Shown here in pieces: positions 8,188 to 17,487 of a DNA stretch of 54,344 bases. Source of the stretch: an uncultured Synergistales bacterium (GTDB lineage Bacteria > Synergistota > Synergistia > Synergistales > Aminobacteriaceae). Within the stretch, counting starts at the first letter, position 1. The number at the start of each line of letters is the position of its first letter. The stretch spans positions 1 to 54,344 of the forward strand of contig CAJOMU010000015.1 of assembly GCA_905235735.1 (NCBI GenBank), written 5' to 3'. The notes beneath the pieces are model-generated. The model saw nothing but the letters and a program-made list of their open reading frames with translations, had not been told where the DNA came from and did no database searches. A program made the position numbers and the translations under genes.

Positions 8188-8951
8188 GAATTCACTCGCT
8201 CATATATCATCTTTAAGCCTTCAAGCGTAAGCCACTTATCTACATACTGAATGTTCCTTGAGACTTTCGCCATTAATCCTGCATGGCCTCCCGTCGCTAC
8301 AACCTTTGCGTCTTTCATTCCGTCTTCATTCCGAATCATGTCTATGATATGGTCAGTCAGTCCTGCATTCCCGAATAGTATTCCTGATTGTATCGCTTCC
8401 TCCGTGTTTCGTCCTATCACACTTTCTGGGATATTCAGTGCAACTTGAGGAAGTTTCGCCGCCTTTGAGAACAATGCAGATATTCCAGAGTTCAGACCTG
8501 GTGCTATTACTCCTCCGAGATAATCGCCGTCCTTCGATACTACATCGAATGTTATTGCTGTACCATAATCCGCAACAATCACAGGTGCTCCATACTTCTC
8601 ACGTCCTGCAAGTGCATTCACTATTCTGTCTGCTCCTACTTCATGAGGATTCTTCGTGAGTATCTTCATTCCCGTATCCGTTGATGCGTTCACCTGAAGA
8701 GGATTTACACCGAAGTATTGCCTTATCGCTTCCTTCATCGGGAAGTCGAGTGAAGGCACTACACTCGCAAATGCTGCACCTGTTATCTTATCCGGCGTAA
8801 TATTCTTCGTGCTTAGAAGATTCAGAAAGTATATTCCGAGTTCATCTGATGTGTGAAGTATCGATGAAAGTCTCCAATGTGCAATCAATTCTTCTCCGTC
8901 ATAAATACCTGTTACTGTTGTCGTGTTCCCTGTGTCGATTACTAAAAGCAT
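8184..8951 (-). CDS. coaX: Type III pantothenate kinase
   Basis: A 255-residue ASKHA-fold kinase for the first step of coenzyme A synthesis. The N-terminal phosphate loop is MLLVIDTGNTTTVTGIYDGE, followed by HEVGADRIVNALAG with the family GxDR-like motif, and VADYGTAITFDVV with the acidic catalytic region. The start codon directly follows the stop of the FAD oxidoreductase gene, and it overlaps dus downstream. Confidence 0.93.
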   Translation of the reverse strand: MLLVIDTGNTTTVTGIYDGEELIAHWRLSSILHTSDELGIYFLNLLSTKNITPDKITGAAFASVVPSLDFPMKEAIRQYFGVNPLQVNASTDTGMKILTKNPHEVGADRIVNALAGREKYGAPVIVADYGTAITFDVVSKDGDYLGGVIAPGLNSGISALFSKAAKLPQVALNIPESVIGRNTEEAIQSGILFGNAGLTDHIIDMIRNEDGMKDAKVVATGGHAGLMAKVSRNIQYVDKWLTLEGLKMIYERVNS

Positions 8952-10217
8952 TTATTCATTAACACTCCCTGCTACATATCCTGTTGACCAGCATATTTGA
9001 AGGTTAAATCCTCCTGATGGGCCGTTGATGTCCAAAATTTCACCGGCAAAGTATAAATTATCACATAGTTTAGATTTCATTGCAGCAGGTTCTATTTCGT
9101 TCAGATTCACTCCTCCTCGCGTTACTACTGCGTTGTTGAAACTCCATAATCCGTTTATGTTCATGCGTATATCTTTAAGCAGCTTCACGAATTCAAATAT
9201 CTCTTCTTCTGAAATATATTCTACCGGCTTATCATGAGGAATGTCTGAGAGTTCGAGAATAAGATTAGTCATCTTCGCAGGAACTAATGAACGTGTAAGA
9301 CCTGCAAAACGTTTATGGCCGGAAAATTTTTTTATGTCGCGTTTTATTCTTGCGATTAGGATTCCGTGTGTCAGTGTAGGCTTTAAGTCTAATGAGAATG
9401 AAAGCTCACCGCGTTTCATCCAGTCTGGTACATGTGTACTCATCTCCATTACGATTGGGCCGCTTATCCCAAAGTTCGTGAATTCCATATCTCCGAATCT
9501 TTCATCAACTTCTTTTCCGTCAATCAGAACATGAATCCTCACATGCTTCAAATCACATCCACTTGCAAGTTTTACCCAAGTCTCTCGTGTCCTCACTGGC
9601 ACTAATGCAGGATATAATTCCGTTATCGTATGTCCTGCCTGACGCGCAAAATCATAACCGTCTCCTGTTGAACCTGTCTTAGGATATGACTTTCCTCCCG
9701 TCGCAATAATATACTTGTCCGCTGTGTATTCGTTATTCTCAGTGATAACATAATCAACATGGCCATGCTTCACCTTTAGTGCTTTAACTGGTGTATCACG
9801 CATTATCCTTACGCCGTACTTCTTGCACTGCATGAGTAACATATCGAGTACTCTTTTGCTTCCTCCTTCAGCAGGGAAGATTCGCTTTCCTCTTTCCTCA
9901 ATCCATTTCACTCCAATATGACTGAAATATTCACGTGTCCTCAATGGCCCGAACTTGCTGAATGCAGAGTAAAGAAACTTTCCGTTATTGCCATATTTAG
10001 AGATGAAAACGTGTATGTCAGGTTCAGCATTCGTGAAGTTGCATCGTCCTCTTCCTGACAATAATAATTTCTCTCCTACAGAATGATTCTTCTCTGCTAT
10101 TGCGACTTTCTGACCTAGTGATGCTGCTCTTATTGCCGCGATTAAACCTGCAGGCCCTCCTCCAATTATGAGAGTGTCAAATTTTTCCATGCGTTTGCTT
10201 TTATCTCCTTCATACAA
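8952..10217 (-). CDS. NAD(P)/FAD-dependent oxidoreductase (HI0933/BaiN-like)
   Basis: A 421-residue flavoprotein with the N-terminal dinucleotide-binding motif IIGGGPAGLIAAIRAASLG, the family-specific LLSGRGRCNFTNAE segment, YIIATGGKSYPKTGSTGDG and the C-terminal FAGEILDINGPSGGFNLQ. This matches the HI0933/BaiN family. Family function is poorly defined; the members are not all bile-acid enzymes. The start is either ATG 10217 or ATG 10190 (MEKFDTLIIGGG). The second leaves a more usual N-terminus but has its AAGGAG 14 bases away. First gene of the minus-strand operon. Confidence 0.88.
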   Translation of the reverse strand: MYEGDKSKRMEKFDTLIIGGGPAGLIAAIRAASLGQKVAIAEKNHSVGEKLLLSGRGRCNFTNAEPDIHVFISKYGNNGKFLYSAFSKFGPLRTREYFSHIGVKWIEERGKRIFPAEGGSKRVLDMLLMQCKKYGVRIMRDTPVKALKVKHGHVDYVITENNEYTADKYIIATGGKSYPKTGSTGDGYDFARQAGHTITELYPALVPVRTRETWVKLASGCDLKHVRIHVLIDGKEVDERFGDMEFTNFGISGPIVMEMSTHVPDWMKRGELSFSLDLKPTLTHGILIARIKRDIKKFSGHKRFAGLTRSLVPAKMTNLILELSDIPHDKPVEYISEEEIFEFVKLLKDIRMNINGLWSFNNAVVTRGGVNLNEIEPAAMKSKLCDNLYFAGEILDINGPSGGFNLQICWSTGYVAGSVNE

Positions 10218-10238
10218 TATTCACCGCTACTTGTATAG

Positions 10239-10244
10239 TATAAT
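10239..10244 (+). promoter_or_regulatory. -10 box (TATAAT) for the TolC operon
   Basis: A perfect TATAAT 44 bases before the TolC start, in the gap between divergent genes. No convincing -35 at 17 bases. Confidence 0.5.
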
Positions 10245-10287
10245 AACAGCCAAATCTTTTTATCACATATGAAGGTGAAAACTTCTC

Positions 10288-11676
10288 ATGAAAACTCTTA
10301 GACATCATATAATTTTCTACAGCACCATAATTTTTTCATTCATGTTCTGTTTAACGGATATGTCTTATGCTTCTGTTTCAATGCGTCTCCCTCAATACAT
10401 AAATGAAATCCTGCTCAATAATCATTCACTGAGGGCAGGCGTAAAAAATGTTGAAGCAGGTTACTATTCCGTTCTCGCATCAGTCGCGTATCAGAAACCG
10501 AATATCAGTGCATCAGCTAACGGTTCATACACTACGAGAATGCTGTCAGTTCCCGAAAATAATGTATTTGCAGGCAGCATAGCAGCAGTGTACACGCAGA
10601 GAATAGACATCTCGAAGAGTTACACGCTCGATGAAAATCAGAACATTCTCGGCTATGAAGTCTCACGTGCAAATTTCGACAATACCATTAACACGATGAT
10701 TGCGGCAGCTGAAGAAACATGGTGGTCGGCAGTTCTTGCAAGAGAGAACATGAAACTTCAGAAAGAAATTCTGTTACAGCGTTCGGAGAATCACAGGGTA
10801 ACGGTTGAGAAGTTCAATCAGGAATTAGTTCCGAGACTCGATATTGTCCGAAGTGAAGCACAGGTCGTTGAAGCAGAAACTCTCGCTAAGACAGCTGAGA
10901 CTACATACATGAATCTTCTCGCTGAACTCTCATTGATGGCAGGAGGTCTCGATGTTGAACCTGTTGATGAAGAACTTCAGGTGCCGGAGTTCGACGTTGC
11001 ATTGAACTATGAAGAAGCACTCGAATATCGTCCTGATGTCAGAGCCGCAAGATTGAATCTTGAACGTGCAAAACTCGTCAAAGCTCTCACAGCTAAGGGT
11101 ATGAAACCTACACTGGACTTCGGGTTTCAATGGACAGCATGGGCAGACCCTGAGTCAGCAACCACACCGAATAAGCAGCAAGCAGGTGCATCATTGACGC
11201 TCACACTTCCGATATATGACGGCAAAGCAACCAAGTATAAAGTCATGAATGCTGACAGATTGATTCAGGTAGCAGAATCGAATCTCGAAGCGTTGCGTGA
11301 ACAGACAAGGCGAGATATAACCGTTGCCATGAACAACTGGAAGAATGCGGCCGCATCTGAGCATGACAAAAAGCGTCAGGTTGAACGTTCAGAGGAGGAA
11401 CTGAGAATAACGGAACTAATGTACGCTGAAGGTATGGGTGCACAGATAGATTTAATCAACGCACAGACAGCATACCAGACAGTTAGAACGCAATATCTCG
11501 ATGCAGTGAAGAATATGTATGTAGCACTGGTTGCACTCAGGAAATCAATCGGGGATTATTCACCTGATGAAAATGGAACATGGAAGGAAGCAGTTGTGCG
11601 TTACGGCAAGGGCAAAGATATAATCGGTGAGACAGGTCTTAAAACTCTGAGGACGAATGCGAAGAATAAAAAATGA
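10288..11676 (+). CDS. TolC family outer membrane protein
   Basis: A 462-residue outer-membrane efflux channel subunit. A signal peptide covers residues ~1-29 (hydrophobic IIFYSTIIFSFMF, cleavage near SYA). Two repeats of long helices follow, each with the family pattern (QELVPRLDIVRSEAQVVEAE and EGMGAQIDLINAQTAYQT). Between them are strands such as GASLTLTLPIYDG. TolC proteins connect inner-membrane pumps or type I secretion to the outside. No pump or adaptor gene is adjacent. The lytic transglycosylase overlaps its stop by four bases, suggesting a coupled cell-wall opening step. Confidence 0.9.
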   Translation: MKTLRHHIIFYSTIIFSFMFCLTDMSYASVSMRLPQYINEILLNNHSLRAGVKNVEAGYYSVLASVAYQKPNISASANGSYTTRMLSVPENNVFAGSIAAVYTQRIDISKSYTLDENQNILGYEVSRANFDNTINTMIAAAEETWWSAVLARENMKLQKEILLQRSENHRVTVEKFNQELVPRLDIVRSEAQVVEAETLAKTAETTYMNLLAELSLMAGGLDVEPVDEELQVPEFDVALNYEEALEYRPDVRAARLNLERAKLVKALTAKGMKPTLDFGFQWTAWADPESATTPNKQQAGASLTLTLPIYDGKATKYKVMNADRLIQVAESNLEALREQTRRDITVAMNNWKNAAASEHDKKRQVERSEEELRITELMYAEGMGAQIDLINAQTAYQTVRTQYLDAVKNMYVALVALRKSIGDYSPDENGTWKEAVVRYGKGKDIIGETGLKTLRTNAKNKK

Positions 11677-12344
11677 TGAAAAAATCCGCATCACTTGCAC
11701 TCTCAATAATCTTCCTGCTATGCCTGTCATGCGATTCATTCTCTGAGAATATTATTGCCCCTAATGCAAATATATTCCCGTCATCAACGAATACAAAGAC
11801 GAAGCCTCAAATATTATTAGCAAGGGAATCATCAACAAGGAAAGCATCAGCAGGAGAAACAAATGACACGAAAGCAAAAAATATTGTCTCACTGTTCATG
11901 ACGAAGAACCCAAAGCTGAATCAACAGACAGCAAAGAAGTATGCTGAATTAGTGATTGAGGCATCAGAGAAATACAAGCAAGACCCTTATGTTATAGCGG
12001 CTATAATTGTTCATGAATCGACCGTGAATAATAAAGCTGTCTCAAAAGGCGGAGATTACGGTCTCATGCAAATACGCTGGAAGTATCATAAAGATTCAGT
12101 GCGTAAAGATTTTCCGAAAGTTAAGCGACCTCAAGACATGTTTGACGCAAGGGTTAATATCTTCTATGGGACTAGAATATTCAGTGAATACTTCAGGAAG
12201 GCCAAGAATGATTTACGCGGTGGATTAATGGGCTACAGTTCAGGGAGTGTGAAGCTGACGACAAAAGTTATGGCTACATTGAAGGAATTGCAGTCGAAGG
12301 AAACAAAAACGAATACGAAAACACAAAAGCGAAAGGAGAAATAG
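11673..12344 (+). CDS. Lytic transglycosylase (SLT domain), probable lipoprotein
   Basis: A 223-residue secreted protein. The signal peptide ends in LLCLSC, a lipobox, so the mature protein is probably lipid-anchored. A Ser/Thr/Lys-rich linker is followed by an SLT domain (~75-200) with the catalytic Glu in IIVHESTVNNKAVS and the GDYGLMQIRW motif. It cleaves peptidoglycan. The C-terminal tail is basic and rich in Lys/Thr. Its ATG overlaps the TolC stop, and the Synergist-CTERM gene starts 6 bases after it. Confidence 0.87.
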   Translation: MMKKSASLALSIIFLLCLSCDSFSENIIAPNANIFPSSTNTKTKPQILLARESSTRKASAGETNDTKAKNIVSLFMTKNPKLNQQTAKKYAELVIEASEKYKQDPYVIAAIIVHESTVNNKAVSKGGDYGLMQIRWKYHKDSVRKDFPKVKRPQDMFDARVNIFYGTRIFSEYFRKAKNDLRGGLMGYSSGSVKLTTKVMATLKELQSKETKTNTKTQKRKEK

Positions 12345-12349
12345 ATTAC

Positions 12350-13471
12350 ATGAAAAGAATTCTAGCGGCAATAATAATTCTCACGGCATTATCAGGCATA
12401 TCATATGCAGATATAGTTTACACGACATCAAGCGGTTCACTAGGAATTATCCCTGTCAACAGCAAAGAGGATATTGGAACTCCATTAGTGATGTATTCAG
12501 GTCTGGGTTCAAATCCTCTTGTCGGGTCATATGTAGTTGAAACGAGTCAGAATAAAACGAGTCCGTACATTATGGTTGTGAACAGAAGTTCAAGTTTAGA
12601 AGAATCAGACACAGCATTAATCTTCAAAGCATCGGATCTGACATCGCCTGTTGAAAGAGTAACGCTTAAAGGTGTATATCACACGAAGGCGTTTGCAAGT
12701 TCCTACAATGGGAGGTCATTGTTCTTTGCCTCGCAGGGAAATGCATCAATTGTTGAGTTTGCTTCATCGTCGCCTGATATTCCGCTGAACATGTACATGT
12801 ACGATAACATTTCGGAAGATACAGACTATGAGCCTGAACTAGTTGATATGTCTGTGGGAATGTATCACATATTGGCACTCTTCAGAGCAACGCCGGATAA
12901 ACTTGAATTATTTACGTTTGACGGTCAGCTTAAAGAAGGAATTAAAGACTTCAGAAGAGGAACGATACGAAATGATGCAACAAATATTTCTTACCTGAGA
13001 GCAAACAGATTCGCAATAGGAGCAGAAGGAGGGATAATCCAGTTGAATTACACAGCAATACAGGCGGTTATTAGTACAGATTATCCTGTAAGCTCAGTAT
13101 GCCGTGATACAGGAGACGGATTATTTTACGCGGAACAGTCTGAATCAGGGGACGTAAATATTTGGCATTACGTTGATGAGACCATAACGAAAATTGCATC
13201 TCTTGAGAGTGATTCTGACTGCAAGTTACTGAAGGATAGTAATTATGAAGTGCTTGCTGTCATGACTGAGAAGGGAATTTACCTATACGGCATGAGGGAT
13301 GGCACATTGCTTGCTTCGTTTGATACTTCGAGTCTTGGAGGTGTGCCGCTGAATATCACAGTGAGTAAGGCAGCGGGAGACGATGGCAGTTCGGGGAGCA
13401 ACTGTAATGTTTCGAGTATAGGTGCATTGATGATGAGTATTATGGTATTTGCGTTGAAGCGTAAGAGATAG
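12350..13471 (+). CDS. Secreted protein with Synergist-CTERM sorting signal
   Basis: A 373-residue protein with an N-terminal signal peptide (hydrophobic to ISYA). A body of repeated strand segments follows, possibly a propeller-like fold (GLFYAEQSESGDVNIWHY, GIYLYGMRDGTLLASF). The C-terminus has a Ser/Gly stretch, a Cys in GSNCNVSS, a hydrophobic helix and KRKR. That tail matches the Synergist-CTERM class, presumed to be processed by a dedicated membrane protease. The body has no recognised enzymatic motif. It is third in the TolC operon and is followed by a terminator. Confidence 0.8.
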   Translation: MKRILAAIIILTALSGISYADIVYTTSSGSLGIIPVNSKEDIGTPLVMYSGLGSNPLVGSYVVETSQNKTSPYIMVVNRSSSLEESDTALIFKASDLTSPVERVTLKGVYHTKAFASSYNGRSLFFASQGNASIVEFASSSPDIPLNMYMYDNISEDTDYEPELVDMSVGMYHILALFRATPDKLELFTFDGQLKEGIKDFRRGTIRNDATNISYLRANRFAIGAEGGIIQLNYTAIQAVISTDYPVSSVCRDTGDGLFYAEQSESGDVNIWHYVDETITKIASLESDSDCKLLKDSNYEVLAVMTEKGIYLYGMRDGTLLASFDTSSLGGVPLNITVSKAAGDDGSSGSNCNVSSIGALMMSIMVFALKRKR

Positions 13472-13490
13472 ATATTCTTATTAGGATTTA

Positions 13491-13525
13491 TATCCCCTCG
13501 TAATGCGGCGGGGGGATATTTTGTA
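13491..13525 (+). terminator. Terminator of the TolC operon
   Basis: TATCCCC pairs with GGGGATA across a GC-containing loop and is followed by TTTTGT. Located 20 bases after the Synergist-CTERM stop. Confidence 0.65.
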
Positions 13526-13533
13526 TGCGTATC

Positions 13534-13542
13534 TGATATAAT
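13534..13542 (+). promoter_or_regulatory. Extended -10 promoter of the GT8 gene
   Basis: TGATATAAT, a perfect -10 hexamer with the TGn extension, about 43 bases before the GTG start at 13585. No -35 needed for this class. Confidence 0.55.
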
Positions 13543-13584
13543 TTTGGGAGCATTAAATATTTCAATGAGAGGAGTAGTTGACAG

Positions 13585-14660
13585 GTGAATGATAATAACG
13601 GTATAATCGACCAACGACCAACGACCAACGACCAACGACCAACGACCAACGACCAACGACCAACGACCCGATACATGTCGCTTTAGCAGTATATGATCCA
13701 ACAGGGACGTATTCACAGCATGCCGGAGTAACAATCACATCAATATTCGAGAATACGAAGAGCAAAGTTATAGTTCATCTTCTTCATGACGATACACTCA
13801 CCGAAGACAACAAACGGAAATTCATACGTACAGCAGAAAAATACAATCAGACAATAGAACTTGTTGATGTTACGAATCAATTTGAGTTCAGCCGCAATAT
13901 CGAAAAAATGCAAGATACATACAGAGTAACTATAGGAACTTACTATAGGCTTCTGCTTCCCGATCTGTTACCGAAAATGTCAAAGGTTTTATATTTCGAC
14001 TGCGACATAATTTTTGATCTTGATGTTCAAGAGTTATGGAATGTTGATGTAAAAGATTACTGTATGGCAGGAGCCCTTGATATGAATCTCGTACGTTATA
14101 ACAACGGAGCTGATGAATTTGTACGAGATTTCCTGATGGGATGTAATTTTCATACGTATGTTAATGCAGGTGTGCTCGTTATGAATCTAAACATGATTCG
14201 CAAGAGAGGTAATTTGTTTCAAGATGCTATGAACTGGCTGAACACCCATGTGCATCTTATGCAGCTCAGCGACCAAGATATAATTAACTGCCTGTTCTAC
14301 AAGTCCATCAAAATAATCGACCATAGGTTCAATAATATGTGTCCGATAATAGAGCAGGAAACATTGAATAGCATAATACATGCATCAGGCTTCAATAGGG
14401 CTTGGGAGATAACTGGTATGCCGTATCAAAAAATGTATTGGAAGACGTATCTCATCAGTGAATGGGGCAGAAATAAGTCCCCCGAAGAAGTTATTGACGC
14501 AATCACGTCATATGCACCCAAAAGAACAATCAGCAAAAAACTTCCTCTGTATAAGCGCATCTTGTTAAAAATCCAAACGAGAAAATCAATCAAAATAATC
14601 ACGTACATATCGAAATATGTTTTTTACAAACTCAAATACACCATCAGTTCCCCTTGCTAA
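13585..14660 (+). CDS. GT8 family glycosyltransferase, frame broken by a heptamer array (OFF)
   Basis: The 3' frame, open from just after the array, encodes HVALAVYDPTGTYSQHAGVT, then KVLYFDCDIIFDLDV (the DxD metal/nucleotide-sugar site) and AGALDMN. This is a LgtC/RfaJ-like GT8 enzyme that adds a hexose to lipooligosaccharide or similar glycan. The first ATG in that frame is at 13908, far inside the fold. The real start is GTG 13585, with GAGAGGAG about 11 bases upstream; its first codons (MNDNNGI) fit a family N-terminus. From there the frame runs through the 7-base array and stops at TAG 13684. One more unit, or two fewer, joins start and body into 360 or 353 residues. As sequenced, only a 33-residue peptide would be made. 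It stands alone between two terminators. Confidence 0.85.
13608..13668 (+). repeat. Heptanucleotide array (CGACCAA)8 in the N-terminal coding part of the GT8 gene
   Basis: Eight perfect 7-base units from 13608 to 13663 plus a partial unit. It lies between the ribosome binding site/GTG start and the conserved first strand of the glycosyltransferase. All frames through the array are open and read the same cycle of seven residues, so unit number acts as a clean three-state frame selector. Confidence 0.95.
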
Positions 14661-14682
14661 TTCAGTGAGGGGATTTCCTTTC
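14646..14682 (+). terminator. Possible terminator of the GT8 gene
   Basis: TTCCCC and GGGGAT pair across a 15-base loop and are followed by TTCCTTTC. The stop codon of the gene lies in the loop. Short stem, so only moderate support. Confidence 0.45.
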
Positions 14683-14734
14683 ATGTAGTGTAAAATATTC
14701 TGCAACTTAAATCACGAAAGGATATGAAAACATT

Positions 14735-16165
14735 TTGAGCCTCGCACTATTCAACGACCTCACTAGAAAAAAAGAACCCTTTATACCAATTAAAGAAGGT
14801 CAGGTTACTTTCTATTCTTGCGGCCCAACTGTATATGATTACTTTCACGTCGGAAACTCAAGACCCTTCATCGTCTTCGACGTTCTCAGAAGATGGCTTG
14901 AACATGAAGGCTATCATGTTACATTCGTGCAGAACTTCACAGACATTGACGACAAAATGATTCACAGAGCACACAAGGAAGGTATAACAGTTCAGGAATT
15001 AGCAGAGAGATTCATTGCTGAATATAACAAAGATGCAAACGCACTCGGAATCAGAAAGCCAGACGTATCCCCAAGAGCAACAGAACATATTCCCGAAATC
15101 ATTCACACAATTGAACGCATAATCGAGAATGGACACGCTTACGTCTCAGACGGTGATGTGTACTTCGACATTCAGAGCTGGCCTAAATATGGAACTCTGT
15201 GCAAGCAGAACCTCGAAGACCTCGAAGCAGGTGCACGCGTTGAACCTGGCGAAAAGAAAAAAGACCCTCTCGACTTCGCATTATGGAAAGCAGAAAAGCC
15301 CGGCGAACCTTCTTGGCCAAGCCCGTGGGGAAATGGCAGACCTGGATGGCACATTGAATGCTCCGCAATGTCATCGAAGTATCTCGGTGATAACATCGAT
15401 ATTCATTCAGGCGGAGTAGATCTCATGTTCCCTCATCATGAGAATGAAGCCGCTCAGAGTGAAGCTGCTTCAGGAACAGATAAACCGTTCGTGAATTATT
15501 GGCTGCATAATGGATTCCTGCTCATCGATAACGAAAAGATGTCAAAGTCATTAGGCAACTTCTTAACCGCAAGAGCAGCTATCGAAAAATATCCTCCGTT
15601 AGCCTTGAGGTTCTTCATGCTCAGTGCTCATTACAGAAGCCCGATTAATTTCACTACTGATGCACTCGAACAGTCAGCAGCAGGTGTATCAAGATTACGA
15701 AACAGCAGGAGCGATTTAAATTTTGCCGCAAAGACCAGAACAGGTAAGAATGAATCGTTTGACCTGAAAAAATTTCAGAATGAACTCGATGAACTTCACA
15801 CGAAATTTTCTGAGGCCATGAATGACGACTTTAATACCGCCGCCGCTATGGGAATATTATTTGATGTCGTATATCTCATCAATACTACCCTCAAAGAGAA
15901 TGATATTCTGCCTGATGAATTCTTCACTCTCTCAAAGAATGCACTCGGTGAATACGATTCTATACTCGGTGTGATTGGGCCTGATGATTCAGAAAGTGAA
16001 CATGATGAAGAATCAGCTGAGATTGAGAATTTGATTCAGGAACGCACAAACGCAAGAAAAACTAAAGACTTCGCACGTTCAGATGAAATTCGCAATATGC
16101 TTAAAGCTCGCGGAATTGTCCTCGAAGATACTCCGCAGGGCACGAAATGGAAGCGTGAATTATAA
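14735..16165 (+). CDS. cysS: Cysteinyl-tRNA synthetase
   Basis: A 476-residue class I synthetase that charges tRNA-Cys. Zinc-binding Cys in FYSCGPTVYDYFHVGN, which also holds the HIGH-like motif (FHVG); further zinc ligands in WHIECSAMS and HHENE; KMSKS in NEKMSKSLGNF. A DALR-type helical domain follows and length is normal. It starts with TTG 14735 after AAAGGAT about 12 bases upstream; the in-frame sequence begins SLALFNDL as in relatives. The MFS gene starts two bases after its stop. Confidence 0.95.
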   Translation: MSLALFNDLTRKKEPFIPIKEGQVTFYSCGPTVYDYFHVGNSRPFIVFDVLRRWLEHEGYHVTFVQNFTDIDDKMIHRAHKEGITVQELAERFIAEYNKDANALGIRKPDVSPRATEHIPEIIHTIERIIENGHAYVSDGDVYFDIQSWPKYGTLCKQNLEDLEAGARVEPGEKKKDPLDFALWKAEKPGEPSWPSPWGNGRPGWHIECSAMSSKYLGDNIDIHSGGVDLMFPHHENEAAQSEAASGTDKPFVNYWLHNGFLLIDNEKMSKSLGNFLTARAAIEKYPPLALRFFMLSAHYRSPINFTTDALEQSAAGVSRLRNSRSDLNFAAKTRTGKNESFDLKKFQNELDELHTKFSEAMNDDFNTAAAMGILFDVVYLINTTLKENDILPDEFFTLSKNALGEYDSILGVIGPDDSESEHDEESAEIENLIQERTNARKTKDFARSDEIRNMLKARGIVLEDTPQGTKWKREL

Positions 16166-16167
16166 TT

Positions 16168-17445
16168 ATGGCCGGAACGAATCAGTTTGCGTTATTATTC
16201 AAGAGACGGTTCATGCCTCTCTTCCTCACACAGTTTCTCGGTGCATTCAATGATAACTTCTTCAAGAGCGCGCTGATGATGCTCATAACATACAGGCTCG
16301 GTGATGAAGCCGGTCTCGATTCGCGTATCCTCGTTAATGCCGCCGCTGGAGTGTTCATACTTCCCTTCTTCGTCTTTGCTCCCGTTGCAAGAGACCTCGC
16401 GGATAAGTATGACCGTTCAGATTTAATGCGATGGGTTAAATTCGCGGAAATAGTTATTATGTCTGGTGCAGCACTTGGATTTTATCTAAACAGTTTATAT
16501 TTCCTAATGGCTGTCTTATTCCTCATGGGTGCACAGTCAGCTTTCTTCTCGCCTGCAAAGTACAGCATACTTCCTCAGCATTTACCAGAAGAAGAATTAA
16601 TCGCAGGAAACGGATTGATTCAAATGGGTACATACCTCGCAATCTTAACGGGAACGATTTCAGGAGGGCTGATTGTACTTCGCGAGAACGGAATATATCT
16701 TACTGGCGGAATTGCAGTGAGCATTGCAGCAGCAGGATGGTTAAGCAGTATGTTCATCCCTCCGACTAAACCCATAGAACCAAATCGAAAAGTTTCATTC
16801 GCAATCGTCAGACCCACAATACAAATGTTCAGTGAGATTATTCCGATGAGAAATGTTTTCGGTTCAATGCTCGCTATTTCATGGTTCTGGTTAGTCGGTG
16901 CTACTTTCCTCGCTCAGTTCCCTACGTATTCGCGTCTCATTCTCGGAACTGATGAGAGTGTCGCAACAAGTTTCCTCGCAATATTCTCATGCGGTATAGG
17001 ATTGGGTTCAATGGTCTGCAATGCAATTCTGAAGGGTAAAGTTACAACTAAATACGTTCCTTCTGCGGCATATGGAATTGCAATCGCAAGCGTGTTATTG
17101 TGGTACGTAAGCGACAGACCTCCAGTATCACCAGATGCACCAGTAATCGGAGCACTTGAATTCTTCTCGAAACCTGAGAACTTCATGATTACGTTCTGCC
17201 TGTTTGCTATTGCATTCTGCGGAGGGTTATACATTGTGCCACTGTATGCCGTGATGCAGACGAAAGCACCCGAAGAAAAAGTTTCGGGAGTAATTGCATG
17301 TTCCAATATAAGCGATTCAATCTTAATGGCTGTTGCGGCAGTTGCAGCAAGCATGTTAATCTCGTGTGGAATAAGTATTCCGCAAATATTTTTGACGATG
17401 GGGCCTACGACATTTATTGTTGGTCTTCTTGTAGGAATGATATAG
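16168..17445 (+). CDS. MFS transporter of the LplT (lysophospholipid) type
   Basis: A 425-residue membrane protein with about 12 predicted helices. The N-terminus FLTQFLGAFNDNFFKSAL and the segment GAQSAFFSPAKYSILPQHLP are typical of the LplT/Aas transporter part, which flips lysophospholipids across the inner membrane for re-acylation. No fused acyltransferase domain is present, and none lies next door. It forms a pair with cysS, ending in a strong terminator. Confidence 0.8.
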   Translation: MAGTNQFALLFKRRFMPLFLTQFLGAFNDNFFKSALMMLITYRLGDEAGLDSRILVNAAAGVFILPFFVFAPVARDLADKYDRSDLMRWVKFAEIVIMSGAALGFYLNSLYFLMAVLFLMGAQSAFFSPAKYSILPQHLPEEELIAGNGLIQMGTYLAILTGTISGGLIVLRENGIYLTGGIAVSIAAAGWLSSMFIPPTKPIEPNRKVSFAIVRPTIQMFSEIIPMRNVFGSMLAISWFWLVGATFLAQFPTYSRLILGTDESVATSFLAIFSCGIGLGSMVCNAILKGKVTTKYVPSAAYGIAIASVLLWYVSDRPPVSPDAPVIGALEFFSKPENFMITFCLFAIAFCGGLYIVPLYAVMQTKAPEEKVSGVIACSNISDSILMAVAAVAASMLISCGISIPQIFLTMGPTTFIVGLLVGMI

Positions 17446-17450
17446 AAAGC

Positions 17451-17487
17451 TTAAAGGGGGGCTTGAAGATTTCAGCCCTCTTTTTTT
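17451..17487. terminator. Bidirectional terminator between LplT-like gene and ricT
   Basis: AGGGGGGCT pairs with AGCCCTCT, followed by a run of seven T. It separates two convergent genes. Confidence 0.8.

Noticed and set aside
13608-13668. CRISPR array
   Set aside because: Contiguous 7-base units with no spacers.
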